A stretch of 56,134 nt of DNA from CAZYMI01 sp964648505 (GCA_964648505.1 CAZYMI010000013.1:1-56134), one strand, 5' to 3'. Shown: positions 24,186 through 33,823, counted from the first letter of the stretch. A program made the numbers and translations. Notes: generated by a model from the letters alone, not told the origin.

Positions 24186-26193
24186 ATTCGTTATAACGTC
24201 TTTTATTGGTGTGCAGATTTGGATCGGGGTTATTTGTATCGTAACGCCCCTCCGGTACTGGTTCAGCTTCAAAATTTTGTGGGGCACTACTTGCCTGGCC
24301 CTCAAACCCTGAAAGAAGCTTACCTAAAAGCGATTCAAAAGCCGAGTCATCTGCTTGAATACTGTGATTGGGCGCAGGGGTCGGGTCATTATGGGCGGCT
24401 GTAATCGTTTCTTGCCAGATGGCTGCAGGGATTGACCCGCCTGTAACGCGCTTCATCGACGAATTATCATCGTTACCAACCCATACCGAGGCAACAAATT
24501 GCGGCGTGAAGCCGATAAACCAGGCATCTCGATAATCTTGCGAAGTTCCAGTTTTGCCGGATGCTTCATACGGTACACGGGCGCGCTGGCCGGTACCAAA
24601 ATTAATAACATTTTGCATCATGCCAGCTAGGTTATTGGTTGCGCTGCGTGAAAAAACGCGGGGTGATTTTTCCGTATGGTCTTTTAAGTACAAAACTTTT
24701 CCACTTTTATTTTTAATTTCTTCTATTCCATACGCCGAAATTCCAAGCCCACGATTGGCAATAACACTATAAGCAGCTGTCATTTCCAGGGCAGGAACGC
24801 CAGAGCTTCCAAGCGCAAGGGATAGGTTTGGTTCAAGGTCTGTTGTAATACCCATTTTTCGTGCGGAAGCGACAACGTTTTCTATGCCAATCATTTTGGC
24901 GAGTTTGACCGAAACAGTGTTTAATGAAAGGGCGAGCGCGGTTGAAAGCGGTACCGGGCCATAATAATCGCCATCAAAATTTGTAGGCTTGTATTTCCCT
25001 TCAACAATTGGGGAATCTTCAATAATATCATCAGGGTTCCATCCCATTTCAAGCGCCGTCAAATAGACAACGGGCTTAAAAGACGATCCCGGAGAACGCA
25101 AGCCCTGCGTTGCCCGATTAAACTGGCTGTCCGAATAGTCACGTCCCCCTACAATGGATAATACGGCACCATCATTGCGCATGACAACGACAGTACCTTG
25201 AGATACTTTGCGCGCAGCACCTTCTTTATCTAAAAATTTCACAAGCGATTCAGTAGCTGCTTTTTGTATCTCAGGATCAAAGGTTGTTTTGATAATGATA
25301 TCTTCATTTTGTGCAGAGACCAGATCATCAATCTGTTCAACAACCCAGTCACCAAAATAACGAGACGAGTCTGCGATCTCACTTTTATGTTTTTCGTGAG
25401 CGCCCGACTCTTTTGCATTTTCAGCTTCTTTTTCGGTGATGTAGTTTGCATCAACCATAGCAGCCAGAACAGTTTTAGCCCGTGCTTGCGCAAGCTTTGG
25501 GTTAGAAAGGGGTGAAAATCTTGATGGTGCTTTTAAAAGACCCGCCAGAACAGCCGATTCATACAGATTAATATTTTTTGCTGATTTTTTAAAATAGACC
25601 TGAGACGCAGCCTCAACACCATAAGAACCGGCACCCAGATAGACAAGATTAAGATACGCGCCCAGAATTTCATCTTTCGTTAGTTCCCGTTCAAGCCACA
25701 AGGCAAGTAAAGCTTCTTGAATTTTGCGCTTATAGGTACGCTCTTGTGACAGAAAAAGATTTTTTGCCAATTGTTGTGTGATTGTGGATCCGCCTTGCAC
25801 CACCCCTTTGCGAGCCAGATTCACAAGAACAGCACGCACAAGGCCAATGGGGTCTATACCAAAATGATAATAAAAGCGCCGGTCTTCAATTGCCAGAACA
25901 GCATGGATCAAATTTTTAGGCATATCTTTTACAGACAAAACATCGCCTTTTAAATCGCCGTAGCGTGCAATAACGCTGCCATCATTAGCAAGAACAGTAA
26001 TCGAGGGTTTATGTTCTAGCTGCGGCGAACGCGTCATCTCGGAAAGTTCGCGGCCATACCACGCGGCAATAATAACGATGATGATTGAAAGCCATAGTCC
26101 AAGCACAAGTATCCATTTTACAAGAAAACGAAAAATGCCGCCGATAGGTTTTTGCGGGTCGTCAAAATCATCTTTTTGTTTGCGGCGGGCCAT
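24184..26193 (-). CDS. Penicillin-binding protein 1A (bifunctional transglycosylase/transpeptidase)
   Basis: A 669-residue class A PBP that polymerises and crosslinks peptidoglycan. It has a cytoplasmic basic N-terminus, one membrane anchor (residues ~22-45), a GT51 domain with EDRRFYYHFG (103-112) and GGSTITQQLAKN (134-145), and a transpeptidase domain. The catalytic Ser370 is in S-S-F-K, followed by SLNTV and KTGTS. It is shorter than the E. coli protein and lacks the large OB insertion, as in many Alphaproteobacteria. The last gene of a maeB-mgtE-PBP1a run, with 30 bases separating it from mgtE. Confidence 0.95.
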   Translation of the reverse strand: MARRKQKDDFDDPQKPIGGIFRFLVKWILVLGLWLSIIIVIIAAWYGRELSEMTRSPQLEHKPSITVLANDGSVIARYGDLKGDVLSVKDMPKNLIHAVLAIEDRRFYYHFGIDPIGLVRAVLVNLARKGVVQGGSTITQQLAKNLFLSQERTYKRKIQEALLALWLERELTKDEILGAYLNLVYLGAGSYGVEAASQVYFKKSAKNINLYESAVLAGLLKAPSRFSPLSNPKLAQARAKTVLAAMVDANYITEKEAENAKESGAHEKHKSEIADSSRYFGDWVVEQIDDLVSAQNEDIIIKTTFDPEIQKAATESLVKFLDKEGAARKVSQGTVVVMRNDGAVLSIVGGRDYSDSQFNRATQGLRSPGSSFKPVVYLTALEMGWNPDDIIEDSPIVEGKYKPTNFDGDYYGPVPLSTALALSLNTVSVKLAKMIGIENVVASARKMGITTDLEPNLSLALGSSGVPALEMTAAYSVIANRGLGISAYGIEEIKNKSGKVLYLKDHTEKSPRVFSRSATNNLAGMMQNVINFGTGQRARVPYEASGKTGTSQDYRDAWFIGFTPQFVASVWVGNDDNSSMKRVTGGSIPAAIWQETITAAHNDPTPAPNHSIQADDSAFESLLGKLLSGFEGQASSAPQNFEAEPVPEGRYDTNNPDPNLHTNKRRYNE

Positions 26194-26223
26194 GGCAGGG
26201 TCTTAAGACAAAATTGCTGATAT

Positions 26224-27669
26224 TTAAAGTAAAAACAGAGCGGAGAGACCCAAAAAGGCAAGAAACCCCACAACATCTGTAAAGGTGGTCAGGAAAATAA
26301 CAGAAGATACCGCCGGGTCTGCCCCATAACGGTCCAGTAAAACGGGAATGGCGGATCCTGCAAGCCCTGCAATAATCAGGTTGATGACCATGGCCAGGCC
26401 AATTACAAAGCCTAAAGCGGGGCTTGAAAACCACAGGGCTGCAATCAGGCCCGTAATTAAAGCAAAGCCGATGCCGTTAATGGTGCCAACCAGCATTTCC
26501 TTACGAATTGTACGCCACATATTTGCCGATGATAATTCGCGTGTGGCAAGCGCACGCACGGCAACGGTAAGTGCTTGTGTACCTGCATTGCCCCCCATGG
26601 AGGCAACGATAGGCATTAAAACGGCCAAGGCTACAATTTCAGTGATGGTTGCTTCAAAAAATGAAATAACAAAAGAAGCTAAAAACGCTGTCCATAAATT
26701 GACGAACAGCCAGCGAAACCGCAACCCTGCAGTTGGAATAAGGGTGCGATAAAAATCGCTTTGGTCAACCCCTGCAACCTTTAGAAAATCTTCCTGCGCT
26801 TCTTCATCGATAACATCAACAACGTCATCAACTGTAATCACCCCGATCAGGCGATCATCTTCATCAACAACAGGGGCGGATGTAAGGCCTTCGCGCCGGA
26901 AAAGAAGCGCGACCTCTTCTTGGTCAAGTGTTGCTGAAATTGTGTGCGTGTGTTCATCAGCCAGATCTTCGATTTTTTCTATTCGGGTAGCTTTAACCAG
27001 CCGGTTTAAAGGCACCGTGCCTTTAATGTGGTAACTGGGCGTAATGACAAATAAGTCAAAAAATTCTTCAGGCAGTTCGCTTGCTGCGGCGCGCAGATAA
27101 TCAATAGTTTTACCAACCGTCCAGAATTGCGGAATAGCCACAAATTCACGCTGCATCAAACGGCCAGCGGATTCTTCCGGGAAGTTAAAGCCTTCTTCAA
27201 GGGCGACACGGGTTTTAGCCGACAGGTTTTTGATGATATCTTTACGAAAATCCTCATCAAGCGGCAAAATCATATCAAGCGCATCATCTGTATCCAGATC
27301 AGCAATAATGCGGGCAATATCGGGCGCGGATAAATCTTCAAGGACGCTTGCGCGCAATTCGTCATTCAGATCCAGAAAAGTTTCCGGATCAAAAGTACTG
27401 CCATGATTTTTTAAAAGCGTATTGCGCCGTTCTTTTGAAAGCTTACCAAGAAGTTCTGCGGTATCCGCAGCTGTGTAATCAGCAAGAATACGATTGACAG
27501 CATCCCGATCTTCAAGATCAAGCGCTTGGCCTATATCAAGAATCTGTTCGTCTTCCAGGCCAATAAACTCCTCGCTCTCGTCGCTCATGCTTGCAACAAG
27601 ATCACGGATTAAATCTGAGTTAGGCTTATCCTTCGTATCGTCTTCCCGAAGGTCGCTCTGGTCCGTCAT
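26224..27669 (-). CDS. mgtE: Magnesium transporter MgtE
   Basis: A 481-residue Mg2+ channel/transporter. The cytosolic N-terminal superhelical domain (LLGKLSKERRNTLLKN, then ISAPD-like repeats) is followed by a CBS pair (ATLDQEEVALLFRREGLTSA, then PVVDEDDRLIGVITVDDVVD) and five membrane helices. The selectivity region is seen in MPIVASMGGNAGTQALTVAV. Magnesium binding to the cytosolic domains closes the pore. It lies 23 bases downstream of maeB on the same strand. Confidence 0.95.
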   Translation of the reverse strand: MTDQSDLREDDTKDKPNSDLIRDLVASMSDESEEFIGLEDEQILDIGQALDLEDRDAVNRILADYTAADTAELLGKLSKERRNTLLKNHGSTFDPETFLDLNDELRASVLEDLSAPDIARIIADLDTDDALDMILPLDEDFRKDIIKNLSAKTRVALEEGFNFPEESAGRLMQREFVAIPQFWTVGKTIDYLRAAASELPEEFFDLFVITPSYHIKGTVPLNRLVKATRIEKIEDLADEHTHTISATLDQEEVALLFRREGLTSAPVVDEDDRLIGVITVDDVVDVIDEEAQEDFLKVAGVDQSDFYRTLIPTAGLRFRWLFVNLWTAFLASFVISFFEATITEIVALAVLMPIVASMGGNAGTQALTVAVRALATRELSSANMWRTIRKEMLVGTINGIGFALITGLIAALWFSSPALGFVIGLAMVINLIIAGLAGSAIPVLLDRYGADPAVSSVIFLTTFTDVVGFLAFLGLSALFLL

Positions 27670-27692
27670 CGGATGACATCTCCTTCAGGGGG

Positions 27693-30008
27693 TTATGAAC
27701 GAATAGCGCGCTGGGCATGATGAATTTCCGGCTGATCTTGCGCATGGGCCTGGGCAGAAAGCACGCACAGCGCAGTTGAATTGACGATATTTCTTACCGT
27801 TGCTGAATTTGTCACAATAAGAGCTGGCTGGGCCACGCCAAGCAGCATCGGGCCTACAGCAATGCCATCACCGAGTACTTTGAGCATGTTGTAAGAAATA
27901 TTGGCGGCATCCAGATTAGGCATGACCAAAAGATTAGCAACGCCTTTAAGGGTTGAACTTGGCATGATAATTTCACGAATGTCTTCTGAAAGCGCAGCAT
28001 CAGCATGCATTTCGCCATCGATTTCAAGTTCAGGCATGCGTTGGCGCAAATCATTATAGGCAGCACGCATTTTAAAGGCAGATTCATCTTCATGCGTGCC
28101 AAAATTTGAATGCGAAAGAAGTGCGGCTTTTGGTGTCATACCAAATCGCTTAATTTCTTCTGCGGCAAGCACGGTCATCTCCGAGAGTTGAGAGATGCTG
28201 GGGTCAGGATTAACATGGGTATCACATAAAAAGAATGTTCCTTTTGAGAGCACTAAAATCATCAAAGCAGCGGCAGTTTCAACGCCGGGTTTTAGCCCGA
28301 TAATTTTAACAACTTCTTTAACATGGTTTTTAAACTTGCCAACTAATCCGCAGATCATCGCATCGGCTTCACCTTTACGAACCAAAAGGGCACCGATTAC
28401 AGTCGTATTTGATCTTAGCGTATGTTGCGCAAGGGATTCTGTAACGCCCAGACGGTTTGTAAGATCATAGTAGGATGTCCAGTAGTCTTTGAAGCGCGGG
28501 TCATTTTCAGGATCAACCAGATCAAAATCCTGACCGATCTGCATGCGTAAATTAAGACGGCTAATGCGGGTTTCAATGACAGTGCGCCGACCGATAAGAA
28601 CCGGGCGCGCCAATCCTTCATCGATCACCATTTGAATAGCTTGTAGTGTGCGTTCTTCCTCGCCTTCACAATAGACAACTTTTTTAGGCTCTTCCTTGGC
28701 TTTGTTGAACAGGGGACGCATCAAAATGCCGGTGCGAACATTGAAGCTATTAAGTTTTTCACGATAGGCTTGAAAATCAGTGATCGGGCGTGTGGCAACG
28801 CCAGTTTCCATGGCGGCTTTTGCCACAGCGCACGGCAATTCGACAATCAGGCGTGAATCAAAAGGTTTTGGAATTAAATAATCGGGTCCAAAAACAAGGT
28901 TTTCATTGCTGTAAATGGCCGATACTTCAGGCGTGGCTTCTTGTCGTGCCAGAGTGGCGATAGCATTCAGGCACGCTATTTTCATTTCCTCATTAATTGT
29001 GGTGGCGCCAACATCAAGTGCGCCCCGAAAAATAAAGGGGAAGCACAGTACGTTGTTCACTTGGTTTGTGTAGTCAGATCTTCCAGTACAAATAATAGCA
29101 TCGGGTCTTGATTTACGGGCTTCATCCGGCATGATTTCAGGCGTTGGATTTGCAAGCGCCAGAATCAAAGGATTTTTCGCCATCTTCTTGATTTTTTCGC
29201 CATTTAATACCCCCGCAGCAGATAGACCCAAAAATATATTTGCGTCTTCAAGGGCACCTTCGAGCGTGCGCAGCTTGGTATCGGATGCAAATTTTTCTTT
29301 GTCGGGGTCCATGCCCTCATTGCGTCCTTTATAGACAACGCCGTTTCGGTCAGTGACAATAATATTTTCAAGCTTAATTCCGACTTGCAGTAAAACATTC
29401 AAGCACGCAAGCGCGGAAGCACCTGCGCCTGATGTTACAAGTTTTACATCAGATGCTTTGCGCTTTGTGTAATGCAGCCAGTTGGTAATGGCTGCGCCAA
29501 CAATAATAGCAGTGCCGTGTTGATCGTCATGAAAAACTGGTATTTTCATGCGTTCGCGCAAGCGACGTTCAATTTCAAAACATTCGGGCGCTTTAATATC
29601 CTCTAAGTTAATTCCGCCAAATGTAGGCTCAAGAGAAGCGATAATATCAATCAGCTTATCTGGATCAGTTTCGTCTATTTCAATATCAACAGAATCAATA
29701 TTGGCAAACTTTTTGAATAAGACAGCCTTACCTTCCATGACAGGTTTTGATGCAAGCGCACCAATCGCACCAAGCCCGAGCACTGCCGTACCGTTTGAAA
29801 TAACAGCAACAAGATTTCCGCGCGATGTGTAATCCAGAGCTTTAGATGGATCTGCGGCAATTTCTTCACACGGGATAGCAACACCGGGGGAATAGGCAAG
29901 TGCCAGGTCTTGCTGTGTGGTCATGGGCTTTGTTGCTTGAATAGCAATTTTACCAGGGGTCGGATATTTATGGTACTCGAGTGCCCGGTCTCTTAACGCG
30001 TCGCTCAT
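27693..30008 (-). CDS. maeB: NADP-dependent malic enzyme with C-terminal phosphotransacetylase-like domain
   Basis: A 771-residue MaeB-type enzyme converting malate to pyruvate and CO2. The N-terminal malic domain has LALAYSPGVAIPCEEIA and the HDDQHGTAII active-site segment. The NAD(P) domain shows LVTSGAGASALACLNVLL, and the C-terminal ~320 residues form the regulatory phosphotransacetylase-like domain (KVVYCEGEEERTLQAIQMVI). The ATG at 30008 is chosen because AGGGG lies 6 bases upstream. The upstream in-frame extension to 30098 runs through the tRNA-Leu gene and cannot be coding. It feeds gluconeogenic or NADPH-generating flux. Confidence 0.96.
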   Translation of the reverse strand: MSDALRDRALEYHKYPTPGKIAIQATKPMTTQQDLALAYSPGVAIPCEEIAADPSKALDYTSRGNLVAVISNGTAVLGLGAIGALASKPVMEGKAVLFKKFANIDSVDIEIDETDPDKLIDIIASLEPTFGGINLEDIKAPECFEIERRLRERMKIPVFHDDQHGTAIIVGAAITNWLHYTKRKASDVKLVTSGAGASALACLNVLLQVGIKLENIIVTDRNGVVYKGRNEGMDPDKEKFASDTKLRTLEGALEDANIFLGLSAAGVLNGEKIKKMAKNPLILALANPTPEIMPDEARKSRPDAIICTGRSDYTNQVNNVLCFPFIFRGALDVGATTINEEMKIACLNAIATLARQEATPEVSAIYSNENLVFGPDYLIPKPFDSRLIVELPCAVAKAAMETGVATRPITDFQAYREKLNSFNVRTGILMRPLFNKAKEEPKKVVYCEGEEERTLQAIQMVIDEGLARPVLIGRRTVIETRISRLNLRMQIGQDFDLVDPENDPRFKDYWTSYYDLTNRLGVTESLAQHTLRSNTTVIGALLVRKGEADAMICGLVGKFKNHVKEVVKIIGLKPGVETAAALMILVLSKGTFFLCDTHVNPDPSISQLSEMTVLAAEEIKRFGMTPKAALLSHSNFGTHEDESAFKMRAAYNDLRQRMPELEIDGEMHADAALSEDIREIIMPSSTLKGVANLLVMPNLDAANISYNMLKVLGDGIAVGPMLLGVAQPALIVTNSATVRNIVNSTALCVLSAQAHAQDQPEIHHAQRAIRS

Positions 30009-30056
30009 ATCAACCCCTTTTGTAATGGAAAAAATTATAGCCTGGATAAAACCAGA

Positions 30057-30141
30057 TGGTGCGGTCAAGAGGACTCGAACCTCCACGGGTTGCCCCACAG
30101 CGACCTCAACGCTGCGCGTCTACCAATTCCGCCATGACCGC
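30057..30141 (-). tRNA. tRNA-Leu (anticodon GAG)
   Basis: On the minus strand the acceptor arm GCGGTCA pairs with TGACCGC, followed by discriminator A and an encoded CCA end (30057-30059). The D-loop segment GGTAGACGC, anticodon stem CAGCG / CGCTG with loop TTGAGGT (anticodon GAG), long variable arm and T-arm GAGG-TTCGAGT-CCTC are all recognisable, as expected for a class II leucine tRNA. It lies 48 bases upstream of maeB on the same strand and may share its transcript. Confidence 0.96.
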
Positions 30142-30224
30142 AAAATCAGGCAGCGTCTTGATAACAAATAAGGATTGTCTGTTCAAGCATTGCTTATTGC
30201 GCGTTGCAAGATTAAACCAAAAAG

Positions 30225-30848
30225 ATGGATTGGCGCATCTTTGACAAACCGGTTGCATACCCTGAAGCTCTTGAGCTGATGGAGACGCATGTGCAGCAGG
30301 TAATAGAAGGCATAGCGTCTGAGCAGATATGGGCGTTGGAACACTGTGCCTGCTACACAGCTGGCACATCGGCCAAGGCAGATGATTTGAAAGAGGCGCG
30401 CTTCCCTGTCTATGACACAGGGCGAGGCGGGCAATATACCTATCATGGCCCGGGCCAGTTGATTGTGTATCCGATTTTGAACATTCGGGAACGGTTTGCT
30501 TCAGACGTTCGGCAATATGTATATTTTTTGGAACAGTGGATTATCGATGTGCTGGCCGAATTAGCCGTGAAGGGGGAACGTCGGGAAGGCCGCATAGGTA
30601 TTTGGGTGGTGCAGCCAGATGGGCGGGAAGCTAAAATCGCAGCGCTTGGCATAAGGGTGCGCAAGGGAATCGCGTTTCATGGATTTTCAATAAATGTAAA
30701 CCCAGACCTCACGCATTTTGATGGGATTGTACCGTGTGGCATATCCGATCACGGCGTCACGAGCATAAAAAAAGAAACATCAAAGGATGTTTTTTTAGAA
30801 GTGCTTGAAGTTGTTAAGAAAATTGGGGGCACAAAATCTTCTCTTTAA
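30225..30848 (+). CDS. lipB: Octanoyl-[acyl-carrier-protein]:protein N-octanoyltransferase
   Basis: A 207-residue enzyme that transfers octanoyl groups from ACP to lipoyl domains, the first committed step of lipoate synthesis. Family signatures present are TGRGGQYTYHGPGQLIVYP (residues ~65-83), AKIAALGIRVRKGIAFHGFS with the catalytic Lys, and IVPCGISDHGVTS with the catalytic Cys. The length is normal. It is divergent from tRNA-Leu, with 83 bases between them that must hold both promoters. The 3' end carries a weak copy of the stem-loop repeat seen at 11.3 kb. Confidence 0.96.
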   Translation: MDWRIFDKPVAYPEALELMETHVQQVIEGIASEQIWALEHCACYTAGTSAKADDLKEARFPVYDTGRGGQYTYHGPGQLIVYPILNIRERFASDVRQYVYFLEQWIIDVLAELAVKGERREGRIGIWVVQPDGREAKIAALGIRVRKGIAFHGFSINVNPDLTHFDGIVPCGISDHGVTSIKKETSKDVFLEVLEVVKKIGGTKSSL

Positions 30849-30904
30849 TGTCCTCGGAGCTATTGCTAATGAAATAAATTCACAAAATGATCTATTCACT
30901 GCAA

Positions 30905-31456
30905 TTATAAAATTAATAGCAAGCGACCTATCGGGCTTTTATCTGTTGGGCTAGCCTCTTCTCCCGCTTTGTGAAGAATATGTTCAAATCCGATAATACT
31001 TCCCTTTGGGAGGGAATATGGGCGGTTTGGGTCATCATTTGTGTAGCCAACAGTTGTTGAGCCGACAACATCAGCAATTGCAACGAAGTCATGTTGGTGT
31101 GGGATTATGGGATAAGATATATCCCGCCTTACTTGAATAGAAGGTGTATCAAGCTCTCTTCCGGCTTTTTTATAAGCCGTATAAAGAAGACTTCCTGTTT
31201 CCCTTAAAAAGTTAGGAAACTTAGTAAGTTCACCCTCACTAATACTTTTATGTACACGGTCTTTTAAAATAGCTGAATGGAGTTGGTCACCAATAGCATT
31301 ACCAAGGGCACTTGGTGTGAAAGCAGACTTTAACCAAAAAGGGTTTTTTAAAATTGCACCCTTAATACCGTCCTGGCCAATAAGGGCAAAGTCATCAATT
31401 GAACTTGCTATAATAAGGCGTTCATCATGTTCGAACCGAGGTATTGTATCTAACAT
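30905..31456 (-). CDS. Hypothetical protein, possible double-stranded beta-helix fold
   Basis: A 183-residue soluble protein that I do not recognise. Residues ~114-120 read YPIIPHQHDF, and ~40 residues later GSIIGFEHILHKAG then GRLLLIL. The spacing of H-x-D, a distal His and an Arg on a beta-strand is reminiscent of a 2-oxoglutarate/Fe(II) oxygenase or cupin core, but this is only a pattern. The start at 31456 has GGTGAGAA upstream. Base composition is AT-rich, and stem-loop repeat remnants lie on both flanks (near 30820 and 31556), so the gene could be an insertion between lipB and the formylglutamate hydrolase gene. Confidence 0.55.
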   Translation of the reverse strand: MLDTIPRFEHDERLIIASSIDDFALIGQDGIKGAILKNPFWLKSAFTPSALGNAIGDQLHSAILKDRVHKSISEGELTKFPNFLRETGSLLYTAYKKAGRELDTPSIQVRRDISYPIIPHQHDFVAIADVVGSTTVGYTNDDPNRPYSLPKGSIIGFEHILHKAGEEASPTDKSPIGRLLLIL

Positions 31457-31555
31457 TTCTCACCGTAATTTTTTACAATATTTCCTTAATATAAACAACA
31501 AAATACAATATGTAAATAAATACTTTGATTAACCTTTAGAGTAAATGCATCAAAG

Positions 31556-31593
31556 GGTCGGGCACACAAAGACTTCGCTTTTTATGTCCCCGT
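31556..31593. repeat. Stem-loop repeat, isolated copy
   Basis: GTCGGGCACACAAAG, a short centre with CTTCG, then CTTTTTATGTCCCC forms an imperfect inverted repeat of the same type as those at 11251-11440. It lies in the non-coding gap between two minus-strand genes. This shows that the repeat family is dispersed and not confined to one locus. Confidence 0.55.
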
Positions 31594-31602
31594 AAGGGTA
31601 GC

Positions 31603-32466
31603 TTAATCCGCTGCGAGGGGGATAGATTGGGGCTTCATATAATGGAAGAGCCATTCCAATAACACATTCATATTATTTCTTAGTATACTGATTTTGTTTG
31701 GATTTATATCGTTCCCATCAAGATAAAGATCTTTGCAGATTTCAAGCTGTAGGGCCATTTTACCTTCTGAGGGTAAGCTATGCTGCCTTAAGCATTCAGC
31801 GCCCCTATAAGGATCATTTAATCTAACGTTATAACCCATTGATTGAAATTTATTTTTTATCATTAAAGTTAAGTATGGATCGCAAGCTTTTCCGTCGAGA
31901 TCACCTAAAATAATATCAGGCCCTGTGCCTGCTGGATTGCCTGGCATGGAATGCACATTAAGGTAAAAAACATAGCCATATTTATAATGCAGCGCATCGA
32001 GTGCGGATTTAACATGAGTGTGATAAGGCTTGTAATATGTCTTTATACGATTTTCAACTTCAAGCGGGCTTAAGGGGCGGTCATATAAAGGGACTCCTGA
32101 TTTGAGCAGTCGTCTGATTAATCCAATGCCTGCGGCAGAACGGCATTCCCCTGACCCTACCTGTCCGGACCAGTTTGGTATAAGGGCAAGGTCTATATCG
32201 TCAATAGCCCTGTTTACATCAATATAGGTGCGGGGAAATTCTGCTTGTAAAAGCGTGTGACCATAATGGGGGGCATCAGCGATTAAAAGGTCAACATACC
32301 GGTCTTCGGCAAAGGTCAGATCTTCAAAGGGGACGGAAAAATTGAAGTCTTGAGGGTAAATTCGCCCCGAATGCGGACTATCCACCAGAACCGCTGAGGG
32401 GTTTTCTGGCATAAAAAGTGTAAGAACGCCCGGGATTTCTGTCTTGTTATAATGTACCATGCTCAT
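31603..32466 (-). CDS. N-formylglutamate amidohydrolase family protein
   Basis: A 287-residue cytosolic hydrolase of the FGase/HutG family, which removes formate from N-formylglutamate in histidine degradation. Recognisable parts are VLVDSPHSGRIYPQDF, FPRTYIDVNRAIDDID, YVFYLNVHSMPG and DIILGDLDGKACD, which carry the metal-binding His/Asp/Glu residues. No histidine-utilisation genes (hutU, hutH, hutI) are nearby, so it may be a stand-alone paralogue acting on another formylated amino acid. It is divergent from serS. Confidence 0.88.
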   Translation of the reverse strand: MSMVHYNKTEIPGVLTLFMPENPSAVLVDSPHSGRIYPQDFNFSVPFEDLTFAEDRYVDLLIADAPHYGHTLLQAEFPRTYIDVNRAIDDIDLALIPNWSGQVGSGECRSAAGIGLIRRLLKSGVPLYDRPLSPLEVENRIKTYYKPYHTHVKSALDALHYKYGYVFYLNVHSMPGNPAGTGPDIILGDLDGKACDPYLTLMIKNKFQSMGYNVRLNDPYRGAECLRQHSLPSEGKMALQLEICKDLYLDGNDINPNKISILRNNMNVLLEWLFHYMKPQSIPLAAD

Positions 32467-32518
32467 CTATCTTAAAGCATATCAGCCATTCGGCTCAACC
32501 TCTACATAGCATATCCCG

Positions 32519-33823
32519 ATGTTCGATCTTAAAGCCATTCGCGACAATCCTGAAGATTTCAATAAAAACTGGGCGCGTCGCGGTTTATCCAAGCAGACGG
32601 GGGCATTACTTCAACTTGATGAAAACCGGCGCATTGAGCAAACAGCAATTCAGAATGCTTTGGCAAAAAGAAATGAGCTGTCAAAGGAAATTGGTAAAAT
32701 CAAATCACAGGGCGGAGATGCTTCAGCTTTAATGCAAGAAGTCGCTAAGCTTAAAGACAAGATTGCTGAGCATGAAGTCGAGGAGCAGGAGCTCGCAAAA
32801 AGACTTTTGGAGCAGTTATCGTCACTGCCCAACCAGTTGCAAGCCGATGTGCCGGACGGGCCCGATGAAAATCACAATGTAGAAGTGCGCCGTGTCGGCA
32901 CGCCCAAACGCGCAAATGATGTGGCCGATCATGTTTTGATCGGCGAAAAGCTGGGCATGATGAATTTTGATTTAGCAGCCAAACTATCCGGGTCACGCTT
33001 TGTCGTGATGCACACGGGTTTAGCGCGGCTTGAACGCGCCCTTGGGCAATTCATGATTGATGTGCATACAAGCGAACATGGCTACCGTGAAGTATCAGCG
33101 CCACTGCTCGTCCGAGATCAGGCGATGTTTGGAACGGCGCAGTTGCCAAAATTTGTGGATGATCAGTTTCGCACGACCAATGGTTTTTGGTTAATTCCAA
33201 CGGCTGAAGTATCGCTGACCAATATGGCAGCCGATATGATTTTAGATGCCGAACAACTGCCTGTGCGCCTGACCGCTTTATCGCCTTGTTTTCGTTCGGA
33301 GGCGGGAGCTGCGGGTAAAGATACGCGCGGTATTATTCGCCAGCACCAGTTTTATAAAGTTGAAATGGTATCCATTACCACACCTGACCAATCATCGGCT
33401 GAACATGAACGCATGGTGGGTTGCGCTGAAAATATTTTGAAAAAGTTAGACTTACCGTTCCGCACCATGATGTTGTGCGCGGGCGATACAGGGTTTAGTG
33501 CCTCTAAAACATACGATATTGAAGTGTGGTTGCCTGCCCAAAATAAATATCGTGAAATTTCAAGCTGTTCGAATTGTTTGGATTTTCAAGCGCGCCGCAT
33601 GAAGGCACGCTGCCGTATAAAAGGTGAAAAAGAAACAATGCACGTGCATACGCTTAACGGGTCGGGCGTGGCTGTTGGCCGTGCGCTTGTGGCTGTCTTA
33701 GAAAATTATTATGATCCCGCAGATGGTGGCATCTTTGTACCCGACGTTTTAAAATCTTATATAGGCGGGCTTGAAAAAATTCACCCCCTTGACCAGAGCG
33801 CCGAGTTTTTAAGGCATGGCTAG
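32519..33823 (+). CDS. serS: Seryl-tRNA synthetase
   Basis: A 434-residue class II aminoacyl-tRNA synthetase. The N-terminal long antiparallel coiled coil (residues ~30-105) binds the long variable arm of tRNA-Ser. The catalytic core has motif 2 (SPCFRSEAGAAGKDTRGIIR, then QHQFYKVE), and motif 3 is seen in LNGSGVAVGRALVAVLENY. The ATG at 32519 begins the standard MFDLKAIRDNPEDF opening. The last 8 bases overlap the pcm start. In many Alphaproteobacteria surE lies between serS and pcm; here it is absent. Confidence 0.97.
   Translation: MFDLKAIRDNPEDFNKNWARRGLSKQTGALLQLDENRRIEQTAIQNALAKRNELSKEIGKIKSQGGDASALMQEVAKLKDKIAEHEVEEQELAKRLLEQLSSLPNQLQADVPDGPDENHNVEVRRVGTPKRANDVADHVLIGEKLGMMNFDLAAKLSGSRFVVMHTGLARLERALGQFMIDVHTSEHGYREVSAPLLVRDQAMFGTAQLPKFVDDQFRTTNGFWLIPTAEVSLTNMAADMILDAEQLPVRLTALSPCFRSEAGAAGKDTRGIIRQHQFYKVEMVSITTPDQSSAEHERMVGCAENILKKLDLPFRTMMLCAGDTGFSASKTYDIEVWLPAQNKYREISSCSNCLDFQARRMKARCRIKGEKETMHVHTLNGSGVAVGRALVAVLENYYDPADGGIFVPDVLKSYIGGLEKIHPLDQSAEFLRHG

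Noticed and set aside
30009..30098. N-terminal extension of the malic enzyme
   Set aside because: It runs through the tRNA-Leu gene and lacks family similarity. The ATG at 30008 has a good ribosome binding site.
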